64,000 nt of DNA, from assembly GCA_027314915.1 (NCBI GenBank), contig DAHUZZ010000005.1:46486-110485 (forward strand). The letters run 5' to 3'. This document shows, one piece after another, positions 19,770-31,600 of the stretch. Position numbers and translations under genes: made by a program. Within the stretch, counting starts at the first letter, position 1. Every line of letters begins with the position of its first letter. The notes under the pieces were generated by a model. The model did no database searches, was not told where the DNA came from, and saw nothing but the letters and a program-made list of their open reading frames with translations. This stretch comes from Thermoplasmata archaeon (GTDB taxonomy: Archaea; Thermoplasmatota; Thermoplasmata; Lutacidiplasmatales; UBA184).

Positions 19770-20660
19770 ATGCCCGACGGCGAGGAGCCCCCCGAGCCGC
19801 GCGAGCGGACCCCCGAGGAGGAGGGGGCGCCCGTCCCGCTCGCCATGGTGAACCCCGAGAGCCTGGGCGCGGGCAACGTCCCCGCGCTCCGCGTCTTCGA
19901 GCCGCCGGTCCCTCCGAAAAAGGTGGCCCGGGGCGTCGTGGTCTTCGACATGGACGGCACCCTCCTCGACGACATGCCGCTCATCGCGGGCGTGGCCGCC
20001 GAGGTACTCCACCGCGCCTTCGGCACGCCGCCCACGGATGCGAAGGTCCACTACTTCGCCACCACGGGCATGCCCTTCGAGGCCCAGCTCGCCCAGCTCT
20101 ACCCCGACGCCCCGCTCCCCCTCCGGGCCGAGACCGCCCGGACCTTCCACGAGCGCAAGGTCCGGGAGGCCTACGCCTACGCCCGGCTCTTCCCCGAGGT
20201 GCCGAAGCTCCTCAAGCGGCTCGAGAAGGCCGGCTGGACCCTCGTGCTCTCCACGGGGGCGGAGCGCGAGACGGCCGACCTCCTCCTCGAGCGGGAGGGG
20301 ATCCGGATCTGGTTCGATGCCGTGCTCGGCTCCGGCCAGGGCACGAAGCGGGAGCACCTCGCGGAGTACCGCCGCCGGTACCCGGGGGTCCCCCTCTTCC
20401 TCGTGGGGGACTCCCGGTTCGATCTCGAGGCGGCGCGGGACCTGAACGTCCCCATGTTCGCCCGCGCGGCGGCCCACCCGGAGTGGACCCTCGCGCCGGG
20501 GGATTTCCGAGGGTGGGGCGCCGCCTGGTCCGGCTACGAACTCTCGGGGCTGCCCGAAGCGCTCGAGGAGATCGCGGCGGGAGCGGCGGACCGGGCCCGG
20601 CCCGGATCCGGGACGCCCCGGCGCACGGTCCGGAAGCGGGCCGGCCGCGGGGACCGGTAG
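19770..20660 (+). CDS. HAD-superfamily hydrolase (phosphatase-like)
   Basis: VVFDMDGTLLDDMP, LVLSTGAERET, FLVGDSRFDLEAA. ATG 19770 fits a TATTAAGG promoter about 28 nt upstream (leaderless); alternative GTG at 19752. Confidence 0.85.
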   Translation: MPDGEEPPEPRERTPEEEGAPVPLAMVNPESLGAGNVPALRVFEPPVPPKKVARGVVVFDMDGTLLDDMPLIAGVAAEVLHRAFGTPPTDAKVHYFATTGMPFEAQLAQLYPDAPLPLRAETARTFHERKVREAYAYARLFPEVPKLLKRLEKAGWTLVLSTGAERETADLLLEREGIRIWFDAVLGSGQGTKREHLAEYRRRYPGVPLFLVGDSRFDLEAARDLNVPMFARAAAHPEWTLAPGDFRGWGAAWSGYELSGLPEALEEIAAGAADRARPGSGTPRRTVRKRAGRGDR

Positions 20661-20768
20661 GGCCGGGACCGAGACTCTCCGGGGTCGGGGGTCGGCCCCG
20701 TCCCCTTTTGAACCCGGGTCGAGGGATCCACAGTCCCCCAGGATAGACCAGACTACCCTATCCCGGCC
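20661..20768 (-). tRNA. tRNA-His(GTG) interrupted in the T-loop by a ~32-nt intron (about 20675-20706)
   Basis: Acceptor G(-1)GCCGGGA / TCCCGGC-C73, i.e. the His-specific G-1:C73 pair; D-loop AGTCTGGTCTA; anticodon arm GGGGA-CTGTGGA-TCCCT; T-stem CCGGG / CTCGG split by AGGGGACGGGGCCGACCCCCGACCCCGGAGAG. Confidence 0.9.
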
Positions 20769-20793
20769 GCAGGCGCCGGAGGAAGGGCTCCGC

Positions 20794-23259
20794 TCAAAAG
20801 GTTTGTTGCGCGGCACGGGGCGACGTCGCCGCGCTCCGCGCCGACGGGTCCGTCCCGGATCCTTCCTCGGACGTGGGGTCCTCCCGGGGCCTCGGCAGGG
20901 GTCCCCCGTAGATCATGGACGTGTCCGGGGGCGGCGTCCCGCGTCCCCGGCGCGCCCGCGGGTAGAAGACGGCGAGGAGCGCCCCCCCGGCGAGGACCGC
21001 GAAGGCGAGGAGGATCCCGTCGAGGGGCAGGATGCCGCCCCCCGAGGAGGCGGCGGGGAGCACGCTCACCGCGACGGTCGCGTTCGCGGAGAGGCCGTTC
21101 CCGTCGGTGACCTCGACCCGGATCGTCGAGGGGCCGGCGGAGCGCGGGATGCAGGAGAGGTGTCCGGCGCTCTGGCCCGAGCAGCCGGCGGGCAGCCCGG
21201 TCCAGACGAACAGGAACGGGGCGGTCCCGCCCGAGAGCGGGACGCTGAGGTTCATCTGGAGGCCGACGATGAGCTCCGTCGGCTCCACCGCGATCGCGCC
21301 CAGCTGGGGCCTCGCGTAGACGCGGTAGGGGAGCGCCGAGCGGGCGGAGAGCCCGTTCGAATCGGTGGCGGTGACGGCGATCCCGATGGACCCGTTCCCG
21401 GTGAAGGTGCAGTTGAAGGTGGGGCCGGTCCCGGGGCCGCACACGGCCCCGAAGGGCGGGGTCCAGTCGTACGAGTAGGGCGGCAGGCCGCCGGACGGCG
21501 TGACGGTGAACGTCGTCGACTGGCCGGTGTCCGCCGAGGTGCGGTTCGCGAGGGGGATCGGAAGGGTGATCGTCGGCTGGGTCGTGAACGGCAGCGATGG
21601 GGCGGTGACGGTGATCCCGCCCGCGTCGGTCACGTTGACCCGCACCGTGGTGCTGCCGGGAAGGACCGGCCGGCAGGCGAGGTCGGACCTGTTCGCGGGG
21701 GCGCAGCCGGAGGGCAGCCCGGTCCAGGTGAAGCGGTACGCCCCCGTCCCCCCGCTCGCGACGACCGTGAAGTTGACCGGCTGGCCCAGGTCGATCGAGG
21801 GGGGTTCGCTGGTCAGCAGCGGCGCCGCCAGCGGCGGGGCGTTCGCCGAGGCGATGAACGTCGACCAGTTCGCCCCGCTCCCGTCCACGTAGGTGCCGGC
21901 GATCCACACCCCCGTCGGGTTCTCCGGGTCGGCCGCGGCGGAGGAGCCATTGCCCCAGGCGCAGATGTGGGCCGGCGTGCAGGCCGTCCCGGCGACGCCG
22001 GCCCCCGCGACCACGAACGTGAGCGGGCCCAGCGTCCCGGGCTCGTTCGCGGGCTGCCCGAGCTCGACCAGCGACGGGTCGACGGTGCCGTTCGACAGCC
22101 CGGCAACGATCACGACATCCCCCCCGCCGTCGGAGGCGACCGCCGGGTCGAACAGACCCTGCCCGGCGCCCACGAGCCGGTCCACCAGGACCGCGCCCGA
22201 GGAGAGGTTCGCCCGGATCAGCTGGAGGCCGTCCGCGCCCCCGTCCGAGACGGTCCGGACCAGGAGGAGGATCCCGGCGTCGTCGGTGGCCCCGAACGCC
22301 CCCGCCGGCGGGGCCGCGAGCTCGGCGGCGGTGCCCGGCTGGGCGAGCGGGCGGGGGGCGGAGTACGGCGTGACCGTGATCGTCGAGCTCTGGACATTGA
22401 TCGGGTACGGCGGGACCCCGCTCGAGGCGGTGATGGTCAGCTGCGCCGGCCCGGAGGCGACGAACAGTCCGGACCGTGCGCTCCCCACGACGCCGACCGC
22501 CTGGGTGGTCGGGTCCACGCCGACCGGACCGAAGGTCGTCCGCTCGAGCGTCGCGCCGTTCCGGAGCGCCGAGCCGTTCACGATCCAGCACTGGGTGCCG
22601 AGGACCGCCCCGGTGCTCTCGTTCGCGGCCGGGGCCGCCACGGTCAGGACCGCTCCCCCTGCGCCGAGGGTCGGCGTCCCCAGCCGGTCCCCCGCGGCCG
22701 CCGGCAGCGAGTAGAAGCTCCACGCCCCGGTGGAGTTCGAGGAGTTGGACATCCCGATCTCGAGCGCCCCCGTGGTGGCGTCGGAGGCCGCGACGACGAA
22801 CCGGCCGAGGTAGGGATCGAACGACCCCGTGGGGCCGGTGAGGCGGTCGCCGGGGAGCCCGAAGAAGGTGGCGAGGGGGAGCGTGCGGAGCAGCGCGGCG
22901 CCCGAGGAGAACCATGCGGCATGCCCCTCGACGAGCTCGAGGGAGTCGTTGGGTCCCACCGCGTAGGAGACGTTCGTGCCCGCGCACCCGCACGCCGGTT
23001 GCGAGGAGTTGAGCCCGGAGAAGCCGGAGACCACCCCCGCCGGCGGCGGGACGAACGCCGACCGGGCCCCGGGAGCCGCCGTCCGCGCCGGCGGAGCGGC
23101 CGCCGGGTCGGACGCCGCGCCCCGGAGGATCGGCCGGGCGGTCCGCGCTCCCGCGCCCGGGACTCCCGGGGCCAGGGCGGCCAGCAGCAGGACCGTGGCG
23201 AGGCCGAGGGCCAGGAGGGGACCGTGGCGGGCGGCGGTGCGTCGGGCGGCCGGCCTCAT
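20794..23259 (-). CDS. Large secreted/surface protein with PKD/Ig-like repeats and C-terminal TM anchor
   Basis: N-terminal signal sequence ([17 protein letters not shown]), repeated 'GG.PPY.Y.W.GLP.GC' units, C-terminal TM DGILLAFAVLAGGALLAVFYPRARRGRG. Confidence 0.85.
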   Translation of the reverse strand: MRPAARRTAARHGPLLALGLATVLLLAALAPGVPGAGARTARPILRGAASDPAAAPPARTAAPGARSAFVPPPAGVVSGFSGLNSSQPACGCAGTNVSYAVGPNDSLELVEGHAAWFSSGAALLRTLPLATFFGLPGDRLTGPTGSFDPYLGRFVVAASDATTGALEIGMSNSSNSTGAWSFYSLPAAAGDRLGTPTLGAGGAVLTVAAPAANESTGAVLGTQCWIVNGSALRNGATLERTTFGPVGVDPTTQAVGVVGSARSGLFVASGPAQLTITASSGVPPYPINVQSSTITVTPYSAPRPLAQPGTAAELAAPPAGAFGATDDAGILLLVRTVSDGGADGLQLIRANLSSGAVLVDRLVGAGQGLFDPAVASDGGGDVVIVAGLSNGTVDPSLVELGQPANEPGTLGPLTFVVAGAGVAGTACTPAHICAWGNGSSAAADPENPTGVWIAGTYVDGSGANWSTFIASANAPPLAAPLLTSEPPSIDLGQPVNFTVVASGGTGAYRFTWTGLPSGCAPANRSDLACRPVLPGSTTVRVNVTDAGGITVTAPSLPFTTQPTITLPIPLANRTSADTGQSTTFTVTPSGGLPPYSYDWTPPFGAVCGPGTGPTFNCTFTGNGSIGIAVTATDSNGLSARSALPYRVYARPQLGAIAVEPTELIVGLQMNLSVPLSGGTAPFLFVWTGLPAGCSGQSAGHLSCIPRSAGPSTIRVEVTDGNGLSANATVAVSVLPAASSGGGILPLDGILLAFAVLAGGALLAVFYPRARRGRGTPPPDTSMIYGGPLPRPREDPTSEEGSGTDPSARSAATSPRAAQQTF

Positions 23260-23325
23260 GGGGAACGCCCCACCCACCGCCCGTGGGGGTATTTGTCCCT
23301 GTGCGCGAGCGGTCCGGACGTGCGC

Positions 23326-24324
23326 CTACCCCGCAAGCCCCGACTCGGGGCGCCCCGCCGGCACCGGTACCCATCCGCTCTTCGCGTGGAGGGAGCCGTC
23401 CGGGCCGATCCGGACCCGGACCGCGGCCGCGCGGCCGAACGCCCCGAATTCGAGCGAGTACCACTGCACGAGCCAGCCTCCGCCCGCGACCGGCTCGGCC
23501 ACGGCGGCGTGGTAGGTCTGGTCGATGATCGTGCTCGTGTGCCGCGCGAGCGGATAGCTCCGTTCGAGCGCCTCCCGCTCCGTGGCCACCGGGCCCTGGG
23601 CACCGTCGCTCTCGAGCGGGACGTCGACGTCGTGCGGACCGTCGACGATCCCCCGGCCGAAGCTGTAGCGGAGGTAGCCGGTCCGTATCCGCCCGTCGGC
23701 CCGCCGCTCGTACAGGAGGAGCCAGGAGAACGGATTGCCCGTCGGCGCGACGTGCGTGTAGCCCGGGAACTGCCGGCGCAGGGAACCCATCGAGAGCCGC
23801 CCGGCGAGCCGGATCGCAAGGTAGCCGCCGTAGAAGATCATCATCCCGTAGACCGTCCACGTGTAGACGGGGAACGGCACGCGGAAGCGCTCCGAGGCGA
23901 GCAGCACGATCGAGGTCACGCTCGCCACCAGCAAGATGAGGTTGATCGCCCGGTCGGCGTCCACCTCGAGGGGCCGCTCGCTGAAGGGCAGGAGCGGCGC
24001 GACCGAGAAGTGCGTGAAGGCATCCCCCAGCATGTGGCCGAGGCCGGCCGCCTCCATGACCAGGAAGTAGACGAGCGGCGCGCCCGGAAGGATCCGGGGG
24101 GCGATGACGAGGCCCCCGACGAGCGCGACCACCGTCACGCCGAGGATCGAGTGCGTGATCCCGTGGTGCCGGAGCACCGGGAACCGCTTCGCGATGGGGA
24201 AGAAGAGGATGTCGGCGTCGGGGAGCCCGCCCGCGAGCGCGCCCGCCGCGAGGTACTGCGGCGCGTAGCCGACGATGCCGTAGCTGATGAGGTAGCCTAG
24301 GATGACGTGGGTGAACAGGTCCAC
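23326..24324 (-). CDS. Membrane-bound metal-dependent hydrolase (YdjM/DUF457-like)
   Basis: MDLFTHVILGYLISY..GGLPDADILF..LRHHGITHSILG. Confidence 0.85.
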   Translation of the reverse strand: MDLFTHVILGYLISYGIVGYAPQYLAAGALAGGLPDADILFFPIAKRFPVLRHHGITHSILGVTVVALVGGLVIAPRILPGAPLVYFLVMEAAGLGHMLGDAFTHFSVAPLLPFSERPLEVDADRAINLILLVASVTSIVLLASERFRVPFPVYTWTVYGMMIFYGGYLAIRLAGRLSMGSLRRQFPGYTHVAPTGNPFSWLLLYERRADGRIRTGYLRYSFGRGIVDGPHDVDVPLESDGAQGPVATEREALERSYPLARHTSTIIDQTYHAAVAEPVAGGGWLVQWYSLEFGAFGRAAAVRVRIGPDGSLHAKSGWVPVPAGRPESGLAG

Positions 24325-24352
24325 GAGGCGGCCTCCCCGGCGTCGGGCGGGC

Positions 24353-24619
24353 TCACAGGAGCCCCTCCTCCATCACTTCGACGCTCTCGACGTGGGGCAG
24401 CTTCGAGAGCGCCTCCTCCGTGGCCTGGAGGACGCCGCCGGCGTCGCCCATCACGACCGAGAGGAGGAGCGCCTTGAGCCCGTAGGCGATGTCCTTGACC
24501 TGGAGCCCCCGCAGCGTGACCCCCGGGGGGAGGGCCCCGCGCACCGACTCGCCCAGCGCGCGCATGTCCGTGTCGACGCCCGTCGGCATGAGCCGGAAGA
24601 GCACCGCCACCTGACCCAT
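24353..24619 (-). CDS. ef1b: Translation elongation factor aEF-1 beta
   Basis: 88 aa; VLFRLMPTGVDTDM..VKDIAYGLKALLLSVVMGDAGG. Confidence 0.92.
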   Translation of the reverse strand: MGQVAVLFRLMPTGVDTDMRALGESVRGALPPGVTLRGLQVKDIAYGLKALLLSVVMGDAGGVLQATEEALSKLPHVESVEVMEEGLL

Positions 24620-24641
24620 CGCGCCCTCCCCGCCCGGACCC

Positions 24642-24812
24642 CTACGGACCCAGGAAGCCGCAGTTGGGGCAGCGGTACGGCACGCTCTGGTCGCGGCAGC
24701 GCGCGCACCGGCCGATGGTCGCCTGGCCGCAGCTCGGGCAGGGGAAATGGGTCGCCCCGCGCCCCGAGATCACCGTCCCGGAGGAGGTGCAGTGCAGCTC
24801 ATCGAGCGCCAC
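24642..24812 (-). CDS. Zinc-ribbon micro-protein (56 aa) upstream of aEF-1beta
   Basis: Manual translation (GTG start): [55 protein letters not shown]; four CxxC-type motifs. Confidence 0.85.
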   Translation of the reverse strand: MALDELHCTSSGTVISGRGATHFPCPSCGQATIGRCARCRDQSVPYRCPNCGFLGP

Positions 24813-24846
24813 GGTGGATCGATCCTCTTCTGCCGGCGGGGAAGAC

Positions 24847-25677
24847 CTAGCGCTTCCGTCCGCGGCGGCGCGCGCCAGACGTCGTGAGGAATATAAAGAT
24901 GGCTGCGACGAAGACCCCGCCGGCGAGGATGTAGTACGGCGTGTAGTTGATGGGCGAGGCCGTGACGTAGAAGCTCTGGCTGTAGAACTCCTGGCCGTTC
25001 GAGAAGACCACGAGCCCGTGCTCGTTGGCGAGGTTGATCGAGAAGGTGTGCTCGCCCGGCGCCAGGTTCTGGTTCACGTAGCTGAAGGCGATGGAGTAGC
25101 TCGAGTGGCCCGTCAGCGTGGGGACCGCGACCGAGCCCACGGGGGTCCCGTCCAGGAGGACCGAGAGGTTGAACGCGGCGGTGCCGATCCCCGACTCCAC
25201 GACGAGCTGCGCGCGGAGGCTGTAGGGCTGGACCACCTGGATCGCGTAGGAGAGGTTCGTCGAGACGTTCTGGCCCTGGTACCCGCTCGTGACGTCGACC
25301 GAGAGGACGAGCGACTGGGTCACGTTGCCCGCGGTCAGGGAGATCGTGGCGGTGCCGTTCGTGAAGACCCCGGCGGAGGGGAGCAGCGTCACCTGCGAGG
25401 TGTTGGCGCCCGCGACGCTCGCCTCGTAGGAGAGCGTGCCGACCTGGGTGCCGTTGAACCCGACGGCGGGTCCCCCGGTCACCGTCACGGTGTAGCTCCC
25501 CTTGAGCCCCTGGCCGACCACGTTGGGGCCGGCGATGTGGCCCGTGAGCGGGGGGTAGCTCGACGCGGCGTTCGCGCCCCCGGCGAGGGCGGCGAGGAGG
25601 AGGACCGGCGTCAGGAGCCCGACCGCGAGCGGCGTCCATCGCCGCGGGGCCCGGGCGGATGCCGGACGGGGGCTCAC
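24847..25677 (-). CDS. Secreted/surface protein with C-terminal TM
   Basis: Signal peptide [17 protein letters not shown]; extracellular beta-rich body; C-terminal [29 protein letters not shown]. Confidence 0.8.
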   Translation of the reverse strand: MSPRPASARAPRRWTPLAVGLLTPVLLLAALAGGANAASSYPPLTGHIAGPNVVGQGLKGSYTVTVTGGPAVGFNGTQVGTLSYEASVAGANTSQVTLLPSAGVFTNGTATISLTAGNVTQSLVLSVDVTSGYQGQNVSTNLSYAIQVVQPYSLRAQLVVESGIGTAAFNLSVLLDGTPVGSVAVPTLTGHSSYSIAFSYVNQNLAPGEHTFSINLANEHGLVVFSNGQEFYSQSFYVTASPINYTPYYILAGGVFVAAIFIFLTTSGARRRGRKR

Positions 25678-25684
25678 CGGCCGC

Positions 25685-28600
25685 TCACCTCCGGGTCCAC
25701 CGGCGGCTCCGCCACCAGCGGTAGGTGACCGCGAAGACCGCCACCGCGGCGGCCGGCACGAAGGCGAGCGCGACCGGCACCCAGATGGGGTAGGCGGGGG
25801 GGGTGCCGACCGACGGGCCGGTGATGGTGAGGGTGCCGTTGGTGATGCTCACGGGCAGCTCGCTCACCGTGAGCGTCGTGCTGACGGATTCCAGGGTGCC
25901 GTTCTGGAGCGTGGCCACCACGGTCACGGAGCCCGGCGGGACCGGCGAGTTCGTGGGCGAGGTCAACAGGACGCTGAAGGAGTTGTTCGACCCGGCGGAG
26001 ATCGTCGTGGACCCCGGCAGGGGCGTCGTCCCCTTGGCCACGACCGCGGTCCAGCCCAAGCTCGCGAGCCGCTGCGAGTCGGCGATCGTGAGGCGGACCC
26101 CCTCGGGGGCGTTGCCGGAGTTCACGACCCAGAACGGGAGCGTGGCGGAGTTGGGCGAGACCGCGCCCAGGGTCGGCGAGGCGCCGATGGCGAGACCCTG
26201 CACGGGGAGCAGCACGAGGGCGGGCGCGGGGCTCGCCACGCCGAGGAGCACGCCGCCCGGGCCCACCGCCTCGATGGCGATGGGCGGGTGGGCGACGGCG
26301 GTCCCGGCCGGCACGTGGATCACGACCTCGGCGTGGGCGCTCGAGTTGCCCGCGACGACGCCGAGGGAGAGGTTCTCCGGGGTGAAGTTGAAGGTCCAGG
26401 TGGACGGCGAGCCCACGAGGTGGAAGGCGACCGGCGAGGAGCCCGTGTTCGCGATCGCGAGCGAGAACGAGGCGAGACCCCCCGGCCCGATCGTCGCGGA
26501 GTCCGGTCCCTGGACGGAGATCCCGACCCGGGGCGTGAGCACGGGCACGAGGGTGACCCGGGTCGCCGCGTTCCCGCTCATCAGCGCCGCCGTGCCGGAG
26601 CCGTTCGTCGGCGTGGCGACGCCGTACGGCGCCGCGCTCGAGCTCGCCGTTATGATCCACACCCCGACGGGCAGCGCGTAGTCCGTGGGCGTGTTCACCG
26701 GGAGGCCCGAGAGGGAAAAGCCCACTCCGTCCGGACCGGTCCAGTTGACCTGCGCGACCGGGCTCGCGCCCGAGGAGGTGCTCTGGAGGGTGAGCGTGTC
26801 GATCCACGCCGGCCCGAGCGTCAGGTTGAGGTCGACCGGGTCCCCGTAGCCGATCGGGACCTGTTCGACGGTCGCGAGCCGCGATCCGCCGGACCCGCTC
26901 GTCGCGTAGAGGTCGTACAGGCCGGGGACGAGCGAGGCGGAGAAGCTCCCGCCCGCGACCGCGGTCGCGGTGGTGAGGTTCGCGGAGGGGTAGGGGCCGA
27001 TGAGGTCGATCGTGCCGGGCAGGAACGTGGTCTGGGCGCCGAAGGTGAGCGTGCCCACGACGGTGCTCCGGAGCACCTTCGCCGCGAGCGGCACGCGGCA
27101 GATGGTCAGGTTCGGCTGCTGCGTGCACGAGCTACCTGGGACCACGGTGTAGACGGTGTAGCGCGTGACGCCGCCGGGCACCACCGAGGGCACGGTGGTG
27201 GTCATCGACGGGTAGACGGTCATGCCCTCCGGGAGCAGCGCGGTGAAGCTCCCGGCGATCGCGACGGTGTCGAGCGTGTAGCCGCCCGGCGTGGTGAGCT
27301 GGACCGGGACGGTCCCGTTCACGGCGCCCCCGTTGGGCACCGAGAAGTTCCCCCGGAGGAGCCCGCCGGGTTGCGAGAGGTCGAGGGCCGGGTACACCCC
27401 GCCCGTCGACCCGACGGTGACGTGGGTCAGGTTCGCGAAGGTGATGTTGCCCGCGGACGCGGCCGCGAACACGGTGTAGCTGCCGGGGGCGGCCAGGAAG
27501 CTCGTGACGAACTGTTGCCCGGTCAGGTTCTGGTCGTACCCGGGGGCGGTCAGCCGGAGCGACACGGAGGTCGCCGGCACCCCCGCGGGCAGCTCGAGCA
27601 CGCCGCGCGAGGCGACCTGGTGGAAGAGGACGATGGAGAGGTTCTCCTGGTAGACGCCGGGCGGGAAGGTCACGTTGAGCGGCGCCGGCGGGCGGTAGAG
27701 GCCGCCGTTCACCGTCGTGGCGTAGGCGGTCACCGTGTAGGACCCGGGGACGATCGGCGTCGAGAACGTCGATCCGCCGGCGAGCGTGATCGTCTGGGCC
27801 GGCGGACGCGCTGCGGTCACGTTTACGTGGATGAGCGCGCCCGTGGGGAAGCCCGAGACGCTGAGGGTCAACTGGACGGTGGACAGGTCGAGCGGGATCG
27901 TGGAGAGCCGGGCGATCGCGGCCGGGTCGAGCCCGCACGCGAGGTAGGGGTCGAAGCCGAAGGAGGTCACCCCGACGCAGTAGCTCGCCCCCGCCGAGAC
28001 CGTGGCCGGGACCGCGAAGGTGGCATTGCCGGCGGAGTCGGCCACGCTCGTGAGGAGCGCGCCCGAGGGCTCTTCGGTGACGTTGACGAGGGCGCCCGAG
28101 GCGGGGTAGATGAGCTGGCCCCGCTCGAAGACCCCCAGGGAGGCATGGACCACCATGGCGGGGGAGAGCGAGAGGTTCACGAAGGTCGTCCCGGCGACGG
28201 CGAGCGAGGCGAGCGCGGCGTAGCCGATCCCGGTCCCGCCGGAGGGGGGCGCGGTGGCGCTCAGCCCGTAGGTGCCGGCGGGGAGGAGCAGGAGCCAGTC
28301 ACCGGAGAGGTTCGCCGACGCCGAGATGGTGTCACCGCGGGCGGTGTTCGCGGTGATGACGATGCTCGTCGGCGCCACGCCCGACGCGGGAGGGCCGGAG
28401 AAGCCGTGGACGGCGAAGGCCGGGGCGAGCGCGATCGGCTCGAGGGGGATGGTGCCCGTGAGCCCGGAGAGGTAGGCGGTCCCGAACCCCGCGTAGGCGC
28501 GGCCGCCCTGGTAGCCCACCGCGTAGATCGAATAGTTGCCCGTCGGGAGGGTCGCGACGATCTGGCCGCCGGGCCCGCTGTAGAGCGTCGTCGAGTTGAC

Positions 28601-31600
28601 GGTGGGGGGGCTCGCCGAGGCGTTCGACTGGTTCGCCGGGAGCGCGGAGGTCGCCACGATGGGCGTGAAGCGGACCGGGAAGTTCGCGACGGGGCTCCCC
28701 GCGGAGAGGACCACGAGGCTCACGGTGACCATGGGCTCGAGGGTGAGGTTCAGCGCGACGTGGGTGCCGTTGGTGCCGATGAGGAACGACTGCGGCACCG
28801 AGGCGAGGTCGTGCGACGGGTTCGTCGCCCGGATGGTGTAGTTGCCCGGCGCGAGGCTGCTCGCGGTGAACGCGCCGTTCGGACCGGTCACGAGCGTCGC
28901 CGTGGTCCCGCCCTGCTGCGAGAGGGTGACGGTCGCCCCGGTGCTCCCGCCCGGCACGGTGGAGAGGAGGTGCCCCCGGAGCTGGCCCGGCGTGAGGCCG
29001 ATCGAGAGGTTCTTCGCGTCCCCGGTGGCGAACGACTGGGGGCTCTGGGTGAAGTTGCTGCCCTGGTAGGTCACGGAGAGGTTGTAGCTGCCCGGCGGGA
29101 GGTTCGACAGGAGGTAGGTGCCGCTCGCGTCGGTGCGGGTGTGGAAGGCCGGCAGCCCGCCGCCGCCCCAGAGGTTGACGGTCGCCCCGGGGATGATCGT
29201 GTCCGAGGGTGGCTGGTAGGTCGTATTGTTCGCGTTGTTCCAGTAGAGCGTCCCCGAGATCTTCGCGGGCGCGAGGGTGAAGCTCCGAACGAGGGGCGGG
29301 GCGTCGAAGGCGTAGCCCAGGGCGGGCGCGACGTACAGGTGCGTCGTGCTCAGCGTCGTGGACCCGGCCTGGATGAGCCCGTTGAAGCTGCCCGAGGTCA
29401 CGTTCACCGTGATGTTACCGGGCGGGAGCGTGAGCGAGAAGCTCCCGTCCTTCGCCGTCACGGTGGTCTCGTGCGGGATGTTGAAGGCGTCGTAGACCGT
29501 CACCCGCGCCCCGGCCACGGGGGCCCCGTCGGGGAGCGTCACCGAGCCCAGCAGCGGCTGGCCGGCGTAGTAGGCGAGGATGCTGTTGCCGTTCGTGTAG
29601 TAGCTGCCCGCGGCGCCGTTCGTGACCGTCTCGGCGGTCCCGTTGGTGGCCTTCGCGAGCGCGATCGCCTCCGGCTGGTTCATCGCCACGCAGCCGTTCC
29701 CGCCCGTCGAGCCGTGGGGGCAGTAGAAGGCGGTGATGTAGACCGCCCGGAAGTGCTGGAGCATCCAGCCCGGCTCCGGGTAGTAGCCGCTCCCGATGGC
29801 GCCCTCGAGCCCCGGGATCCCGCCCGACTGCCCGATGTCGCTCCCGTTGTATCCGGCGAAGACCCGGTAGATCATCGAGTTGTAGAACGGGGCGAACCGG
29901 TTGATGTTGTAGCTCACCGCCGAGACCGTCGGCGGGACCTGCCCGGCCGGGTAGGTGTTGCCGTCGGAGCCCAGGACGGTGACGTTGAAGAACGCCGAGG
30001 GGGTGCCGCCCGGCCCGATCACCCGGTCGGTGAGGTCGGCCGGCGCGTAGAAGATGCCCGTGTTCGACCCGCTCACGGGGAAGAGCCGGGTGTCGACCAT
30101 CGCGTAGCGGATCGACCAGCCCGTGTAGGCCTGGAGGTCGTCGTAGAGGTTCGCGACCCCGGAGAGCGGGACCGTGTCCGCGAGGTACCACGACGTCGCC
30201 ATGAACATCGCGTTCAACGGGTCCAGGTGGGTCGGGTCCACGGGCAGGTACCGCTCGGGGTGCGCGATGACGAGCGGGACGTCCTGGGAGGTGTTGACCA
30301 TCAGGTCGTGGACCTCGGTCGCGTTCACGCCGTTCGCGACCAGGATCCGGTTGATCCCCGACGTGAAGTAGCGCTGGCCCGACGTGATCTGGTTCGCGTA
30401 GAGCAGCTGGATCGCCAGCACCGAGATCGCCTGGGACTCGTTCTGCGAGAGCAGGAACGCTCCCGCCGGTACGATCCCGTTCTGGAAGTTGTCGGCGACG
30501 GTCGGATGCTGCCCCTGCCCGACGGTCTGGAACCCGTAGTCCCACCAGCTGATGAACGCCGGACGTTGGGGTTCGGGCAGATTCGTATCTTGCGAAGCGA
30601 GCCAGTTGTAGCTCGCCGAGTCGTACTGGTCCGGCGTGTCGAGCGAGGTGCCCGCGGCGCCCAGGTAGAACGTCGAGGCGTTCGCCGCGGAGGTCCGAAT
30701 CGGCGCCGGGAGCGTGTCGTAGATCTGCGTGTTGTAGCCGCTCTTCAGGTTGTAGGGGACCCCGGCGTCGATCGCGTACCAGACGTTCGGGATCAGGATG
30801 AGGAGGAGCAGCCCCATCACGAGGAAGTGCCGGGCCTTGAGCGAGCGGCGGAAGGCGGTGAACTGGCTCCGGCGATCGGAGAGGGACGCCACGTTCCGGC
30901 GCAGCTGCCCGTAGCCGGCGATGTCGAGGATCATCACCAGCACCTCCGCCGCGAGGAGGATGAACACCGCACTCCCCAGGAGGAAGAACTTCGCCGCGGT
31001 GATCGGCAGGTAGACCGAGATGAGCGCGAACACGAAGAACATCGTGTGCTCGCGTCGGAACTTCTGGCGACCGAGCTTGTAGGCGTACAGGCCGAGCCCG
31101 ACGAAGGCGATGAAGAAGGTCAGGACGCCGAAGCCCAGGATCAGCGAGTCGATCGACGGCGCCTGCGCCTCGGCGACGGTCGAGTAGACGAGGGTCTTGA
31201 CGAAGTAGCCCTGCCCGGTGATGATCGTGCTGAACGAGTGGGGGCTCGCGACGAACAGGATCCCGACCGCCGCCGCCGCCGTCAGGACGAAGGCCGGGAT
31301 GGAGACGACCCAGGGGTAGTCCCGCAGGAGGAGGAACGGCAAGAGGACCACGAGGGAGCCGAAGAAGACCAGGAGCGGGATCTCGAACCAGCTCAGGAAG
31401 AAGCCGTTCAAGCTGTTGCCGCCCTGGACGAAGAAGTACGGCATCGCCATGGGGAAGCCGACGAGGCCGACGACCCAGGTGAGCACGTAGAGGGAGAACG
31501 AGTCGACGCGGCGGATCCGCTCGACGATCATCTGGACGACGAGGAATCCGACGAGCGCCGCGATGAAGAACGGGTAGCCCTGCCAGGAGAGGGCGAGGGC

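Noticed and set aside
20661-20768. Interpreting the interrupted tRNAs as pseudogenes or chance matches
   Set aside because: All cloverleaf stems, identity elements (G-1:C73, G3:U70) and tertiary pairs are intact in three independent genes, with equal-length inserts at the same position.
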